The notes: generated from the letters alone by a model not told the origin. Counted from the stretch's first letter, positions 45,429 through 55,345 are shown. The stretch is 64,000 bases of DNA from Amycolatopsis jiangsuensis (GCF_014204865.1 NZ_JACHMG010000001.1:7776501-7840500); one strand, 5' to 3'. Numbers and translations: made by a program.

Positions 45429-46802
45429 GTGACGGCGAGTGTGGAAGTCGGCCGCAGCATCCTCGCCGGGGGCCGGTACCCCGTTCCCGGGAGACCGGTG
45501 GTGGTCGCCACCGCCGGTTGCGCGGACATAGCGGACGAGCTCGTGCGGTCCGGCGAGGCTCGCGGCTGGCGGATGGTGTTCGAGAAGGATCTCGAACGAG
45601 TGAACTGGGCGGTGAACGTCCACCGGGCCGCCGCGCTTGTGCTGGTGGCGGACGACGCCGGGTGGGTGGTGCGGTTCGTGTCGGCGTTCCGGGCGATGTC
45701 GGCCATCCCCATCGTGGTGGTGGCCGACGTGCACAAGGACGCTGTCGTCGCGGCCCTCGCGACCGGCGTCGACACGGTCTTGCCGCCGGTGGTGGCGAGC
45801 GAGGAGGTCCTCGCGCGCACCTACGCGATCATCCGCCGGGGCGACGAGCGGCTCGCTCCGACGACCCGGTATTTGCTCGCCGGGCGGCTCTCCGTCGACG
45901 TCTGGCGGCGCCGCGCCCATCTCGGGGAGTGCGACCTGAAGCTCACCTCGACCGAGTTCGACCTGCTGAGCCATCTTATGCGCCAACCCGAGCGAATCCT
46001 TGCTCCGCAAACGATCCTGTCCCAGGTGTGGGGTTTCCGCGAAGTCGAGGGCCTGAACACCTTGCGCATCTTCATCGGCCGCTTGCGGGGGAAGCTCGGT
46101 GACACCGCCCGCCGCGCCACTTATATCCAGTCGGTGCGGGGGCACGGGTACCGTTTCGCGGTTCCGGTGGTGGAGGTGCCGGACGAGGAACGCGCCGGGC
46201 TCGCCGACGAACCCGGACGGGGCTGGCTCGAAGCACTCGCGAAGATCAGCTCGAACCTCGGCCGTGCCCGCGACGACGCCGAGCTGGCACAGAAGCTGGT
46301 CGACGGGCTCGTCGGCGCGGGCGTCGCGGACGGCATCGCGGTGCACCACGTGGATCGGGGCCGGTTGCAGGTGCGCGCGCACCGGGGAATGTCGGAGACA
46401 TGGCTCGACGGGTTCGGCGACGTCGCTCTGTCCGACGACGGGCTGGCCAGCAGCCGCGCGGTCCTGACCGGGCGACCGGTGCAGGTCCCGCAAACGCGCT
46501 CCTATCGTTCGACGACCACCGCGCTGAAGTCCGACAACTTCCGGGCAGGGCTGTTCCTCCCCATCGCCGGTGGACCGGAAGGCACCATCCTGGCCTGTCT
46601 CGGCCTGGTCCACCGCGACGTCGACGCGCACCGCCCCAGCACCCTCAGCTTCGCCGTCGCCTTGTGCGCGGTTTATGGGGCCCAGCTCGCCGCGCGCGAA
46701 TTTACGGTGGGCAGAGCCCGTGCGGTGCTTCCGGGCCGAGGCGATCCGGAACCACCCGCGGGAGCGGCCACCACCACCGTCAGGGGTGCAGGGCTGCCTT
46801 GA
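45429..46802 (+). CDS. Receiver-like / winged-helix / GAF transcriptional regulator
   Basis: 457 residues with an unusual build. Residues ~20-135 have the alternation of a response-regulator receiver (AALVLVADDAGWVVRFVSAF, IPIVVVADVHKDAVVAALAT) but I see no convincing phospho-acceptor set. Residues ~150-245 are an OmpR-type DNA-binding domain (LKLTSTEFDLLSHLMRQPER, LNTLRIFIGRLRGKLGD, VRGHGYRF). Residues ~265-440 resemble a GAF sensor (ARDDAELAQKLVDGLVGAGV, LRAGLFLPIAGGPEGTILAC). Strong RBS GAAGGAGGGGG and GTG start. It probably senses a ligand and regulates the hydroxylase and LLM genes. Confidence 0.82.
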   Translation: MTASVEVGRSILAGGRYPVPGRPVVVATAGCADIADELVRSGEARGWRMVFEKDLERVNWAVNVHRAAALVLVADDAGWVVRFVSAFRAMSAIPIVVVADVHKDAVVAALATGVDTVLPPVVASEEVLARTYAIIRRGDERLAPTTRYLLAGRLSVDVWRRRAHLGECDLKLTSTEFDLLSHLMRQPERILAPQTILSQVWGFREVEGLNTLRIFIGRLRGKLGDTARRATYIQSVRGHGYRFAVPVVEVPDEERAGLADEPGRGWLEALAKISSNLGRARDDAELAQKLVDGLVGAGVADGIAVHHVDRGRLQVRAHRGMSETWLDGFGDVALSDDGLASSRAVLTGRPVQVPQTRSYRSTTTALKSDNFRAGLFLPIAGGPEGTILACLGLVHRDVDAHRPSTLSFAVALCAVYGAQLAAREFTVGRARAVLPGRGDPEPPAGAATTTVRGAGLP

Positions 46803-47345
46803 CCGTGGCGCCGGAGTCGACGTCCGCGACCTCCTCTTCGATATCCGTCAGCGCGTAGTGCGTGATCAGCTTGTCGATCGGGAGCCCGCCTTGGCGCGCA
46901 ACTGCACCAGCCGCGGCAGGAGCGCCTGCGGGACGGCGTCGCCGAGGGTCATGCCGTGCATGGCCCGCCGCGCACTATGTTCCACACGTCGAGCTCGAAG
47001 GTGCCGCTCCGGTACGACCCTGATGATCGCGGCGTACCAGTGAGGTCGTTGACCTCTCCACGGAGTCCCCAGTGGACGCGTCGACGGTGTGCGTCGGGCC
47101 GAACTCGATCGCGACGTCGAGTCGCCACCGGTGCAGTCCGCTGGCGACGATGGCGGTCGTGCCGACCGCACGGGCCGCCATGACACCGGCGAGGCCGACG
47201 GCGCCGGTACCGACACCGCGATTCTGGTGCCTGACTCGGAGCCCAGAAGGTGGAACACCGTGCCCGCGCCGGCCTGGACGCCTCATCCCGTGAACACAAG
47301 GGTGCCGGCGTGGAGGCCGCGTGGGCATGACGGACGGATCGGGCT
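46800..47345 (-). pseudogene. Zinc-dependent aryl-alcohol-type dehydrogenase remnant
   Basis: Minus strand: TGAVGLAGVMAARAVGTTAI and LHRWRLDVAIEFGPTHTVDA are the coenzyme domain of a benzyl-alcohol-type dehydrogenase, and after frame breaks GGLPIDKLITHYALTDIEEE ending at about 46800 is its C-terminus. The N-terminal zinc-binding half is missing. Convergent with the regulator at 45429. Confidence 0.75.
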
Positions 47346-47550
47346 AAGTGCAGCCCTGCAACGTCCTGCGCCCGCAGCCGTGGGGCAACGACCGACGGCT
47401 CTCCGGGCCTATGCGAACGGTGCTGACTTGGTGGTGGCCGGAGACAGCCGTGGACAGCACGTAGACGCGCATCTGCTCCCGCGTGCGGACGGCCGGCCCG
47501 GGGCCGGCTTCACCGACGTGGAAGGTGCGCCGCGCCGCTACTCCGCGAAA

Positions 47551-47576
47551 TTGACGCATCAACGTTGATGCGTCAA
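47551..47576. promoter_or_regulatory. 26-bp perfect palindromic operator before a MarR gene
   Basis: TTGACGCATCAAC and its exact complement form a 26-bp palindrome 73 bp before the MarR start. The outer arms contain TTGACG on each strand, so the site can supply a -35 in both directions (plus: TTGACG, 18 bp, AATCAT). This suggests autoregulation by the MarR protein and control of a now-decayed divergent dehydrogenase gene. Confidence 0.8.
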
Positions 47577-47649
47577 TCATAGGAGGCGAATCCACCGTGG
47601 AGGCGGCCGACACGGCCACGACGGGGCGGGCACGGGATACCGTGGAGGA

Positions 47650-48126
47650 ATGGACGGTGAGGTTGTGTGGTTGGACGACGACGAGCAGATGACATGGCGG
47701 GCGTTCCATCACATGCGCACTCAGCTCGCCATGGCGTTGCGCCTGGCCCATCAGCTGGACTCGGGCATCTCGGAGCCGGAGTACGAAGTCCTCGCCGTGC
47801 TCTCGGAACAGCCGGCCGGAGAGCTGCGTGCTCGTGAGCTGAGGTTCCAGTTACAGTGGGAGAAGAGCAGGTTGGCGCACCAGATCAGGCGGATGGAGGA
47901 ACGGGGCCTGGTGACGCGTGCGGTGTGTCCGGACGACCCTCGCGCGCCGATGGTAACGGTCACGGACGAGGGCCTGAAGATCGTGCGGGACGCGGCACCC
48001 GCGCACGTGGCGCGAGTGCGCGACCTGTTCTTCGATCCGCTCACCCAGGCACAGCTGCAGGTGATCCGCGAAGCGTCCGAGGCGATCATGGCCCACCTCG
48101 GCGAACGATCCCTGCTCGATCGCTAA
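47650..48126 (+). CDS. MarR-family transcriptional regulator
   Basis: 158 residues, complete: dimerisation helix TWRAFHHMRTQLAMALRLAH, winged helix ELRARELRFQLQWEKSRLAH QIRRMEERGL, wing CPDDPRAPMVTVTDEGLKIV and C-terminal helices. Start ATG 47650 is very close to GGAGGA (2-base gap); the alternative GTG at 47665 gives better spacing and loses five residues. The palindrome at 47551 is very likely its operator. Its target genes nearby are all decayed, so it may act elsewhere. Confidence 0.9.
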   Translation: MDGEVVWLDDDEQMTWRAFHHMRTQLAMALRLAHQLDSGISEPEYEVLAVLSEQPAGELRARELRFQLQWEKSRLAHQIRRMEERGLVTRAVCPDDPRAPMVTVTDEGLKIVRDAAPAHVARVRDLFFDPLTQAQLQVIREASEAIMAHLGERSLLDR

Positions 48127-48189
48127 ACGGCGGCCGTGTTCCCGGCGCAGCCGCGTGAGGGGCTGCGACCTGGTCGCTTGACCTGCCGC

Positions 48190-48590
48190 TGGTCGGCGTG
48201 TGCGGCGCGTCGATGATGCGCGATCCGCGCGCCTCAGGGACTACCAGCTTGTGGTGGCTGGGCGAGGTCAAGCGCTGCCAAGTCATCTCGACGTCAGCGA
48301 GCGGGTGTTCTTCGATGGCGACCGTGACTCCGCCGGAGAGGACATGGGAGGTCGGCGCGCGGACCACGTCCGGTGGGGCGTGCCGGGTCGTGGAGCCCCA
48401 GCAAGGTCCACCATCTTCTCCGGCAGCAACGGCGCGCGCAGTGGGACCGCGGGACCGGTTGAGTTACCGACCTGCATGTGCCTAGCGCCGCGAGCAGCTG
48501 CCTCCAGCGCCGGATCGGTGACGGTGCCACCGAGGTAGCCGAGGAAGAGCACTCCGGCGCCGAAGCCGTACGCGGTCGCGGTCAGGCCAG
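48190..48590 (-). pseudogene. Quinone oxidoreductase-type dehydrogenase remnant
   Basis: Minus strand: FLGYLGGTVTDPALEAAARG ARHMQVGNSTGPAVPLRAPL, then after frame breaks GGVTVAIEEHPLADVEMTWQ and HHKLVVPEARG. These are the coenzyme and C-terminal parts of a zinc-lacking MDR family quinone reductase. The N-terminus is missing. Confidence 0.7.
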
Positions 48591-48609
48591 CTCGGGACGG
48601 CGAACCTGC

Positions 48610-49010
48610 CGACCAGCCGGCCCTTGGCGTTGGAAGGACTCTTGGACTCGATGAGCGGGACCGCGCACCTGACCGGACCGCGCGGCGACGTGCTCGCCTG
48701 GAACATTACGACCACCGCGCTGTTCGGAGACTGGTCGGTGGTGCCCGACGGCCGGCGGAACTGGGGCCGCTTCCTGTTCGGCTCGCCCGGTCAGCGGGAT
48801 CTGCTCGCGAGCTGGCGGGCGAAAGCACCGGACTACGTCGGCTATCTGCGCGGCAACCGGACGACCCGGAGCTGGTGCCGTTGATCACGAAACTGCTGTC
48901 CCGAAGTGCTGACTCCCGCGCGATGTGGGAGGGTCACGATGTCAAGGACCCCCGTATGGGCGGAAAACATTCCTTCACCCCGTCGTCGGAGAGCTCGAAC
49001 TGCTCCACGA
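48610..49010 (+). pseudogene. MmyB-like XRE regulator C-terminal remnant
   Basis: Reads LLDSMSGTAHLTGPRGDVLA, ATALFGDWSVVPDGRRNWGR (approximate) and KAPDYVGYLRGN, then in the next frame PDDPELVPLITKLLSRSADS, MWEGHDVKDPRMGGKHSFT. This is the ligand-binding domain of an MmyB-type regulator; the DNA-binding domain is gone and the frame is broken. Confidence 0.75.
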
Positions 49011-49287
49011 AACCGTAGTTCTTCCGGCCGACCTCGAAATGCCTGCACGTTTCGTCTCACGCGCGGAGTGACACCGAATCGTCGCGTCGGCTGGAAAGGG
49101 TGAAAGTGTTGAACCGCAGGGAAGGGAGGCGTGGTGAGAACGTGAGCCGCGGTCATCATGGGCAAGGCCGGTTTTGACGTGGTCGGGCCACCGGCCGTCT
49201 CGCACCCTGAGCGAGCCCGGTCCGCGATCTTTCGCGGATGTGCCGGTCCGAGAACCTTGGAGGAAGCCGTGTCCGCGATCCGGTGAA

Positions 49288-49921
49288 GATGTACGGCTTC
49301 CCATGCCGGAAGCCGGGACCGTCCGCCGAAGCTTTCCACGATCACTGGCGGTACTCCCAAGCCCCCTGAGCTTCGCGATCGCGACGATCACGGGCATGGC
49401 GAAGTGCCACCGGTCGGCACCCCGCTGCTGAGTGCGGACCAGTTCGCCGGCGTGAAGGACGTGGTCGGCATGGCGGTAGTGCCGGAAGATCGGGATGTCG
49501 TCCAGCCCGATGAGGCGAACTCCACCGACCAGGAGAGCCTCCTGTTCGCCTACGTGCGCGATGAGGTGCTGGACCAGCCGCAGCCGGATAACGTCGCCTA
49601 CGCGCTGTGGCATCACACTGGACACGGCGTCTCCGCGAAGCTGATGATCGTGGTGGAACAGGACGGCGACCCGGCTGGGCCGTTGACGACGACGCGGGGC
49701 TTGGCCGCCGGATCGCGGCTCTACGGCACGTGCGGACGTGGCCGGTGGAGGAGATTCACGGATCCGAGGCGCCGCCGATCTTCGGCGCGCGCGAGCTGTG
49801 GTGGCCGTCCGTGAGCGAGTTCGAGAAGGGGGCCGCCCGGAACCCTCGGGCGTTCCACGAGCTCGTCGGTCGCCCGGGGAAGGGCTTTGTCATGCTCGCG
49901 CGCGCCGAACCTGCGAAGTGA
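49288..49921 (+). pseudogene. Tandem EthD-domain protein pseudogene
   Basis: GTG AAG start region reads VKMYGFPCRKPGPSAEAFHD HWRYSQAP then stops; other frames give LSADQFAGVKDVV, DNVAYALWHHTGHGVSAKLM and finally HVRTWPVEEIHGSEAPPIFG ARELWWPSVSEF to a stop at 49921. The pattern matches a protein with two EthD (Dabb-like) domains, broken by several frameshifts. It precedes the SDR-BVMO genes and may once have belonged to that operon. Confidence 0.65.
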
Positions 49922-50014
49922 CCTGATCGGGCCGAATAGCACGACCGTGGCGGATCAGGGTCCAACCCGACGGGCTCTTTGCATGCCCGCGGCACCAGAA
50001 CAGAGGAGACACCC

Positions 50015-50770
50015 ATGTCCGGACGTCTTGAAGGAAAAGTCGCGCTCGTCTCGGGCGGCGCGCGAGGCCTCGGCGAGGCGATCGTCGAGCTCTTCGCGGA
50101 GGAGGGCGCCGCAGTAGTCTTCGGCGACGTGCTCGACGAAGCCGGCGAGAAGGTCGCGATCAGGCTGAAACAGCTCGGTGCGCCGGTGACCTACACCAAC
50201 CTTGACGTGACCCGGCCCGACGACTGGGCCGCGGCAGTGGCGCTCACGACGGAGAAGTACGGCCGGCTCACCACACTCGTGAACAACGCCGCAGTGTACG
50301 ACTCGGCCGGTTTGATGGCCATCACGCCGGAGGCGTGGTCCAAGCTGTTGAGCGTCAACCTCGACGGACAATGGCTCGGCATGCGAGCGGCGGAACCGGC
50401 GCTGCTGACAGCCGGAAAGGGCGCGGCCATCGTCAACGTTTGCTCGTTGTGGGCGAACATCGGCAGCCCAGGTTCCGTGGCTTACCACGCATCCAAGGGC
50501 GGCGTCCGGAGCATGACGAAGTCGGTGGCACTCGAATACGCCGAGCGCGGGATCCGCGTGAACTCCCTGCATCCGGGGATGATCGACACCGAGTTCGGCG
50601 GTTCGACGGTGATGCGCGAAGACCTCGACAAGCAGATGGCCGTCGTGCCGATGAAACGCATGGGCGCGCCGATCGAGATCGCGTACGGCGCGCTCTTTCT
50701 TGCCTCGGACGAGGCGCGCTACATGACGGGTGCCGAGCTCATCGTCGACGGTGGCTGGTCGGTGCCGTGA
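50015..50770 (+). CDS. SDR oxidoreductase (hydroxysteroid dehydrogenase-like)
   Basis: 251 residues, classical SDR: SGGARGLG (13-20), NNAA (90-93), Ser144, Tyr157 and Lys161 (YHASK), and C-terminal TGAELIVDGGWSVP. Similar SDRs oxidise cyclic or steroid alcohols to ketones. ATG with GAGGAG 8 bases upstream. It stands 124 bp before the Baeyer-Villiger monooxygenase, so a natural reading is alcohol to ketone, then ketone to ester. Confidence 0.95.
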   Translation: MSGRLEGKVALVSGGARGLGEAIVELFAEEGAAVVFGDVLDEAGEKVAIRLKQLGAPVTYTNLDVTRPDDWAAAVALTTEKYGRLTTLVNNAAVYDSAGLMAITPEAWSKLLSVNLDGQWLGMRAAEPALLTAGKGAAIVNVCSLWANIGSPGSVAYHASKGGVRSMTKSVALEYAERGIRVNSLHPGMIDTEFGGSTVMREDLDKQMAVVPMKRMGAPIEIAYGALFLASDEARYMTGAELIVDGGWSVP

Positions 50771-50894
50771 CCGACGGCCAGGGCCGAGTTGGTCACTGTG
50801 CCCAACTCGACCCTCAACGATGTGTGCAGTGCCTAGAGACTCCGAGTGGTCGTGTCTTTACCTTCGAGTGACTGCTGAATGCTCATCGAAGGGG

Positions 50895-52439
50895 ATGAAC
50901 ATGACCACGACTCGACGCCGAGTGCAGAAGAATGCCGACGCGTCGTCCACGACGACGCGGGTGGCGATCATCGGAGCCGGACTGAGTGGGATCGCCGCGG
51001 CGGTCAATCTCAAGCAGGCGGGCTACACCGACTTCGTGATCCTCGAGCGGGCCGGGGACGTCGGCGGGGTGTGGCGGGACAACGTCTACCCCGGAGCGGC
51101 CTGCGACACACCGTCGCACCTGTACTCGTACTCGTTCGAACCCAACCCGGACTGGAAGCGTTCCTTCAGCCGGCAGCCGCAGATTCACGAGTACCTCAAG
51201 GGAATTACCGACAAGTACGGCCTCCGCGACAACCTACGCCTGAATTCGGAGGTGCTCGACGCCTCTTGGGACGACCAGCACCACCGTTGGGTGCTCACGA
51301 CTGCGGACAGCGTCGTCGAAGCGCAGGTACTGCTGGATTGCGCCGGCCCGCTTGTCGAACCGTCCATGCCGGACATTGAAGGTATCGAAAGCTTCGGAGG
51401 CACGCTCTTTCATTCGGCACGCTGGGACCACGACACTCCGCTCGTCGGCAAGCGGGTGGCTGTGATCGGCACCGGCGCGTCGGCCGTGCAGTTCGTGCCG
51501 GAGCTGCAGCCGAATGTGGATCGTCTGGTGGTCTTCCAGCGCACGGCCCCCTGGGTCTCGCCGAAATTGGACCGGCACATCGGCGCCTTGGAACGGGGCC
51601 TGCTGAAGTTCCTGCCTCCGCTGGCGAAGGGCTTGCGTGCCAATCAGACGGCTTCGCGCGAGCTCGGCCACTACCCGCTCATGCGGCGCAACAAGTTCAA
51701 CCGGACCCTCGTCACGGCCGTCACCAGGGCGATGCTTCGTGCCCAGGTCCGCGACCCGGAGCTACGGCGCCGCCTGACACCGGACTACGAGCTCGGCTGC
51801 AAGCGCATCCTCATGTCGAACAAGTGGTACTCGACGTTGACCAAGCCGAACGTCGACGTCGTCACCGACGGAGTAGAGCGGATCACCCCGACCGGAGTCC
51901 GCACGGCGGACGGGCGCGACCACCAGGTCGACGTCATCGTGATGGGCACCGGATTCCATGTCTTCGACGCCCCGATCGCGCACCGCGTGCACGGCCGCGA
52001 CGGGCGTTCGCTCGCCGAGGCGTGGGGCGACCAGCCGCACGTTTTCCGGGGCACCACGTGCGTGGGATTCCCCAACATGTTCCGGTTCGCGAGTATCGGT
52101 TCGGGGCTCGGTCACGGTTCCATGATCTGGCAGATGGAAGCGCAGTCGACCTATGTCGTCGACGCGCTGCGCACGCTCGACGCCGAGGGTAAGGACAGCT
52201 TCGAGGTCCGCGAGGACGCCCTCAATGCCTATATGAAGGAGATCTTCAGCGACTTCGAAGGCTCCGTCTGGCACCTCGGTGGCTGCCAGAGCTGGTACCA
52301 AGACGCCTCGGGCGCGCCCAGCGTGCTCTGGCCGAGGTCGATGTTCGCGTACAGCACCATGCTGCGCCGATTCGACGTCGAGAGCTACGAGCTGCGGACA
52401 GCATCGGTTTCCTCGTCCTCGAAGTTGGTGTCGGCATGA
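50895..52439 (+). CDS. Baeyer-Villiger flavin monooxygenase
   Basis: 514 residues from ATG 50895 (ATG 50901 has better spacing from AAGGGG). Two Rossmann motifs, GAGLSG (27-32) and GTGASA, flank the BVMO fingerprint FGGTLFHSARW (FxGxxxHxxxW) near residue 170, and VWRDNVYPGAACDTPSHLY is typical. It inserts one oxygen from O2 next to a ketone using FAD and NADPH, forming an ester or lactone. Its stop overlaps the start of the esterase gene by 4 bp (ATGA), so the product is probably hydrolysed at once. Confidence 0.95.
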   Translation: MNMTTTRRRVQKNADASSTTTRVAIIGAGLSGIAAAVNLKQAGYTDFVILERAGDVGGVWRDNVYPGAACDTPSHLYSYSFEPNPDWKRSFSRQPQIHEYLKGITDKYGLRDNLRLNSEVLDASWDDQHHRWVLTTADSVVEAQVLLDCAGPLVEPSMPDIEGIESFGGTLFHSARWDHDTPLVGKRVAVIGTGASAVQFVPELQPNVDRLVVFQRTAPWVSPKLDRHIGALERGLLKFLPPLAKGLRANQTASRELGHYPLMRRNKFNRTLVTAVTRAMLRAQVRDPELRRRLTPDYELGCKRILMSNKWYSTLTKPNVDVVTDGVERITPTGVRTADGRDHQVDVIVMGTGFHVFDAPIAHRVHGRDGRSLAEAWGDQPHVFRGTTCVGFPNMFRFASIGSGLGHGSMIWQMEAQSTYVVDALRTLDAEGKDSFEVREDALNAYMKEIFSDFEGSVWHLGGCQSWYQDASGAPSVLWPRSMFAYSTMLRRFDVESYELRTASVSSSSKLVSA

Positions 52440-53467
52440 GCTCACGATCCGGACTGAAACGAGCCGACGGCCAGCGGCTCAGTCTATTCCTGGCCAACCT
52501 GGCCGGGCCCACCGCGCCGATCCTGCACGCGGTCGCCCGGCATCCTTCGGCGACGGCTCGTGGCATCCTGGACGCGGTGTTTGCGACCGTGGGTGGTGAT
52601 CAGCGCCAGGGCGTGTCCGAAAAGGACCTGGTGGTCGACGGGGCCGGCGGCACCCACCTCGCCGCTCGCTTGTACACGCCATGGGGCGTCGGCGCCGACT
52701 CGGCGCTGCTCGTCTACTGCCCCGGCGGTGGGTTCGTCCTCGGTTCGGTGGCTTCCCACGCCAACACCTGCCGGTTCGTGGCCCGTGAAGGGCAGTGCCG
52801 AGTCCTGGCGATCGACTATCGCAAGGCGCCGGAGTACCGATTCCCGGTTCCGCTCGACGACAGTGTCGCTGCGTTCCGCTGGGCCGTGGCACACGCCGCC
52901 GAACTGAAAGCGGACCCCTCGCGTATCGGCGTCGGTGGCGACAGCGCGGGTGCCAATCTCGCCGCCGGTGTGTGCCTGGAAACCGCGGACGACGCCGTCT
53001 CGCCGCGGGCGGCGTGGCTGGTGTACCCGTTTGTCGATGCGGAGTTAGGCGAGTGGCCTTCCGCGAGCCTGTTCGGTTCCGGACCGCTCCTGAGCACCGC
53101 CTGCGCGCGGGACATGCTCACCCAGTACGCGCCGGTGGCCGCCGACCAGCGAGACGGGCGGGTGTCGGTGCTCAGGCACGAGCGGCTGGATCGCATGCCG
53201 CCGACTTACGTGGCCACCGCGGGCATGGATCCGCTGCGGGACCAGGGCGAAGCACTCGCCCGACGGCTGGTGAAGTTCGGTGTGCCGGTTCGGAACGAAC
53301 GCTTCACGCGCCTCCCGCATGGGTTTATGCAGCTGCTCATCGACCGCCACGCGCGGGCTGCCGCGAGCCGGGCGTCCCGCGAGCTACCCGGTCTACTGAC
53401 GGCATCCACCGCGAGTGCCGAGACCGGGCAGCCGGCCGAATCGGACGAGGTCCCCAGCGCGAGTTGA
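52436..53467 (+). CDS. Hormone-sensitive-lipase-family esterase
   Basis: 343 residues, alpha/beta hydrolase_3 family: nucleophile Ser170 in [10 protein letters not shown], acid in [13 protein letters not shown], His in LPHGFMQL. The oxyanion motif is CPGGGF where the family has HGGG, so His is replaced by Pro. Translationally coupled to the monooxygenase (ATGA overlap); it most likely hydrolyses the ester or lactone made by that enzyme. A perfect hairpin follows the stop directly. Confidence 0.93.
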   Translation: MSSRSGLKRADGQRLSLFLANLAGPTAPILHAVARHPSATARGILDAVFATVGGDQRQGVSEKDLVVDGAGGTHLAARLYTPWGVGADSALLVYCPGGGFVLGSVASHANTCRFVAREGQCRVLAIDYRKAPEYRFPVPLDDSVAAFRWAVAHAAELKADPSRIGVGGDSAGANLAAGVCLETADDAVSPRAAWLVYPFVDAELGEWPSASLFGSGPLLSTACARDMLTQYAPVAADQRDGRVSVLRHERLDRMPPTYVATAGMDPLRDQGEALARRLVKFGVPVRNERFTRLPHGFMQLLIDRHARAAASRASRELPGLLTASTASAETGQPAESDEVPSAS

Positions 53468-53510
53468 GGTGTGGCCCGCGATCGCACCACGCGCGCTCGC
53501 GGGCCACACC
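53468..53510 (+). terminator. Terminator hairpin after the esterase
   Basis: A perfect 14-bp stem, GGTGTGGCCCGCGA (53468-53481) with its complement (53497-53510), starts at the base after the esterase stop. It separates the BVMO-esterase unit from the ligase gene 54 bp further on, which therefore may have its own or reduced read-through transcription. Confidence 0.8.
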
Positions 53511-53564
53511 TGCCCGGCCGGAGGTTTCCGCGTCCGGCCGCGAAGCACGATTTCGGAGGATTTC

Positions 53565-55055
53565 ATGACGAACCTTGCCGCCGCTCTCGCGGAGACCGCG
53601 CGCCAGCACCCCGATCGATCCGCGGTCCGGCTCGATGAGCGCAGGATGACCTACCACGAGCTGCACTCGGCCGCGGCCGCGGTGGCGGCAGACTTGGATC
53701 GCCGTGGAATCCGGCCGGGGGACCGGGTCGGTCTCGTGGTGCCGAACCTGCCCGCGTTTCCGGTGCTATTCTACGGAATCCTGTACTCGGGTGCTGTCGT
53801 CGTGCCCATGAACCCGCTGCTCAAGGCCCGAGAAGTCCAGTTCCACCTTGGTGACTCGCAGGCATCGCTGGTCTACGGCTGGGCCGGAGGAGGCGACGCA
53901 GCGGCAAAAGCTGCGGCCGCCGTGGGCATCCCGTATGTCGCCACCGACGAGTTCGGTCTCGAGCTTCCGGAAGCCGGCCGACACGGTGCCGCGGTGCTTC
54001 GAGCAGACGAGGACACGGCCGTCATCCTCTACACCTCGGGGACTACCGGCACGCCCAAGGGCGCGGAGCTGACGCACCGCAACCTGAGCAGCAATGCCCG
54101 CACCACTCGCGAGACGTTGCTCGCCACCGGCCCGGACGACGTGATCATGGGCTGTCTGCCCCTGTTCCACGTCTTCGGACTCACGTGCAGCCTGAACGCC
54201 TCGGTACTCGGCGCGTCCTGCCTGACCCTGTTGCCGCGGTTTGACGCAGCGAAAGCCCTCACTATGGTCGCGCGCGACCGGGTCACGGTCTTCGAAGGGG
54301 TGCCGACGATGTACGCGGCGATGCTGCACCACGCCGACGCGGATGTGGCCGACCTGTCCTCGCTGCGTACCTGCATCACCGGCGGGTCCGCCATGCCGGT
54401 GCCAGTTCTGCGCGAGTTCGAGAAGCGGTTCGACTGCGCGATCTACGAGGGGTACGGCCTTTCCGAGACCTCTCCGGTCGCCTCTTTCAACCAGCCGGGA
54501 CACGAGCGCAAACCGGGCACGATCGGTTTCCCTGTGCGGGGCTGCGAGATCCGAGTCGTCGATGAAGACGGTGCCGATCTCCCAGTCGGTGAGCCCGGTG
54601 AGCTCGCCGTCCGCGGGGAGAACGTCATGAAGGGTTACTGGCGGCGTCCGGACGCGACCGCGGAGGCGATCCCCGACGGCTGGTTCCGTACCGGCGACAT
54701 CGCGACCCGTGACCATGACGGCTACCTCACGATCGTCGACCGCAAGAAGGACGTGATCATCCGTGGCGGGTACAACGTCTACCCGCGGGAAGTCGAGGAA
54801 GTGCTCTACGAGCATCCGGCGGTGGCCGAGACGGCGGTCGTCGGCATACCGCACGACGACCTCGGCGAGGAAGTCGGTGCCGCTGTCGCGCTCAAACCCG
54901 GAGCCTCGGCCGAGCCGGCCGAACTGAGCGCGTTCGTCCGCGACCGCCTCGCCGCCTACAAGTACCCGCGCCAGGTCTGGCTCATGGACTCGTTGCCGAA
55001 GGGGGCCACCGGAAAGATCCTGCGGCGTGAGGTTTCGCCGCCCGGCGAGAGCTGA
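53565..55055 (+). CDS. Long/medium-chain fatty acid-CoA ligase
   Basis: 496 residues, AMP-forming: phosphate loop [44 protein letters not shown] (A5), [20 protein letters not shown] with KKDVI (A8), [20 protein letters not shown] and catalytic Lys in [11 protein letters not shown] with GGAGGA 7 bases upstream. It would activate the acid released by the esterase for beta-oxidation, completing the ketone route. Confidence 0.95.
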   Translation: MTNLAAALAETARQHPDRSAVRLDERRMTYHELHSAAAAVAADLDRRGIRPGDRVGLVVPNLPAFPVLFYGILYSGAVVVPMNPLLKAREVQFHLGDSQASLVYGWAGGGDAAAKAAAAVGIPYVATDEFGLELPEAGRHGAAVLRADEDTAVILYTSGTTGTPKGAELTHRNLSSNARTTRETLLATGPDDVIMGCLPLFHVFGLTCSLNASVLGASCLTLLPRFDAAKALTMVARDRVTVFEGVPTMYAAMLHHADADVADLSSLRTCITGGSAMPVPVLREFEKRFDCAIYEGYGLSETSPVASFNQPGHERKPGTIGFPVRGCEIRVVDEDGADLPVGEPGELAVRGENVMKGYWRRPDATAEAIPDGWFRTGDIATRDHDGYLTIVDRKKDVIIRGGYNVYPREVEEVLYEHPAVAETAVVGIPHDDLGEEVGAAVALKPGASAEPAELSAFVRDRLAAYKYPRQVWLMDSLPKGATGKILRREVSPPGES

Positions 55056-55149
55056 TGCGCGCGGCACCAGCCGAATCGCGCTCAGCGACGGAGGGAGAGT
55101 CGGCCGTCAGCGCTGCGTGCACGACCTTCCGGCCCCGGCCGACCGGGAG

Positions 55150-55345
55150 CTGTAGGCGTTATAGTCCCGAATCGTGCCATGGAAAGAGCAACATCGGCTG
55201 TAGGATGAACGCGACGTTGCGGGGCGGCGACCCTACTCCAGGGTCATCGCCCGCAGGTCGACACCGTCGAGTGCGATCGTGCCGCGACCGGATCGTGGAA
55301 CCGGAGCAGAGCTCCACGATTGTCGACTTGCCGGCGTCACCGGTC
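55150..55345 (-). pseudogene. ABC exporter ATPase fragment
   Basis: Minus strand reads AGKSTIVELCSGSTIR, then DGVDLRAMTLE, NVAFILQPMLLF and HGTIRDYNA in shifted frames. This is the Walker A to Q-loop region of an exporter ATPase and closely parallels the gene at 59520 (AGKSTVTKLLLRF, DGVDLRALTLESLRRNVALV, LLFHGTVRDNIAYG). Only about 65 residues survive. Confidence 0.75.
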
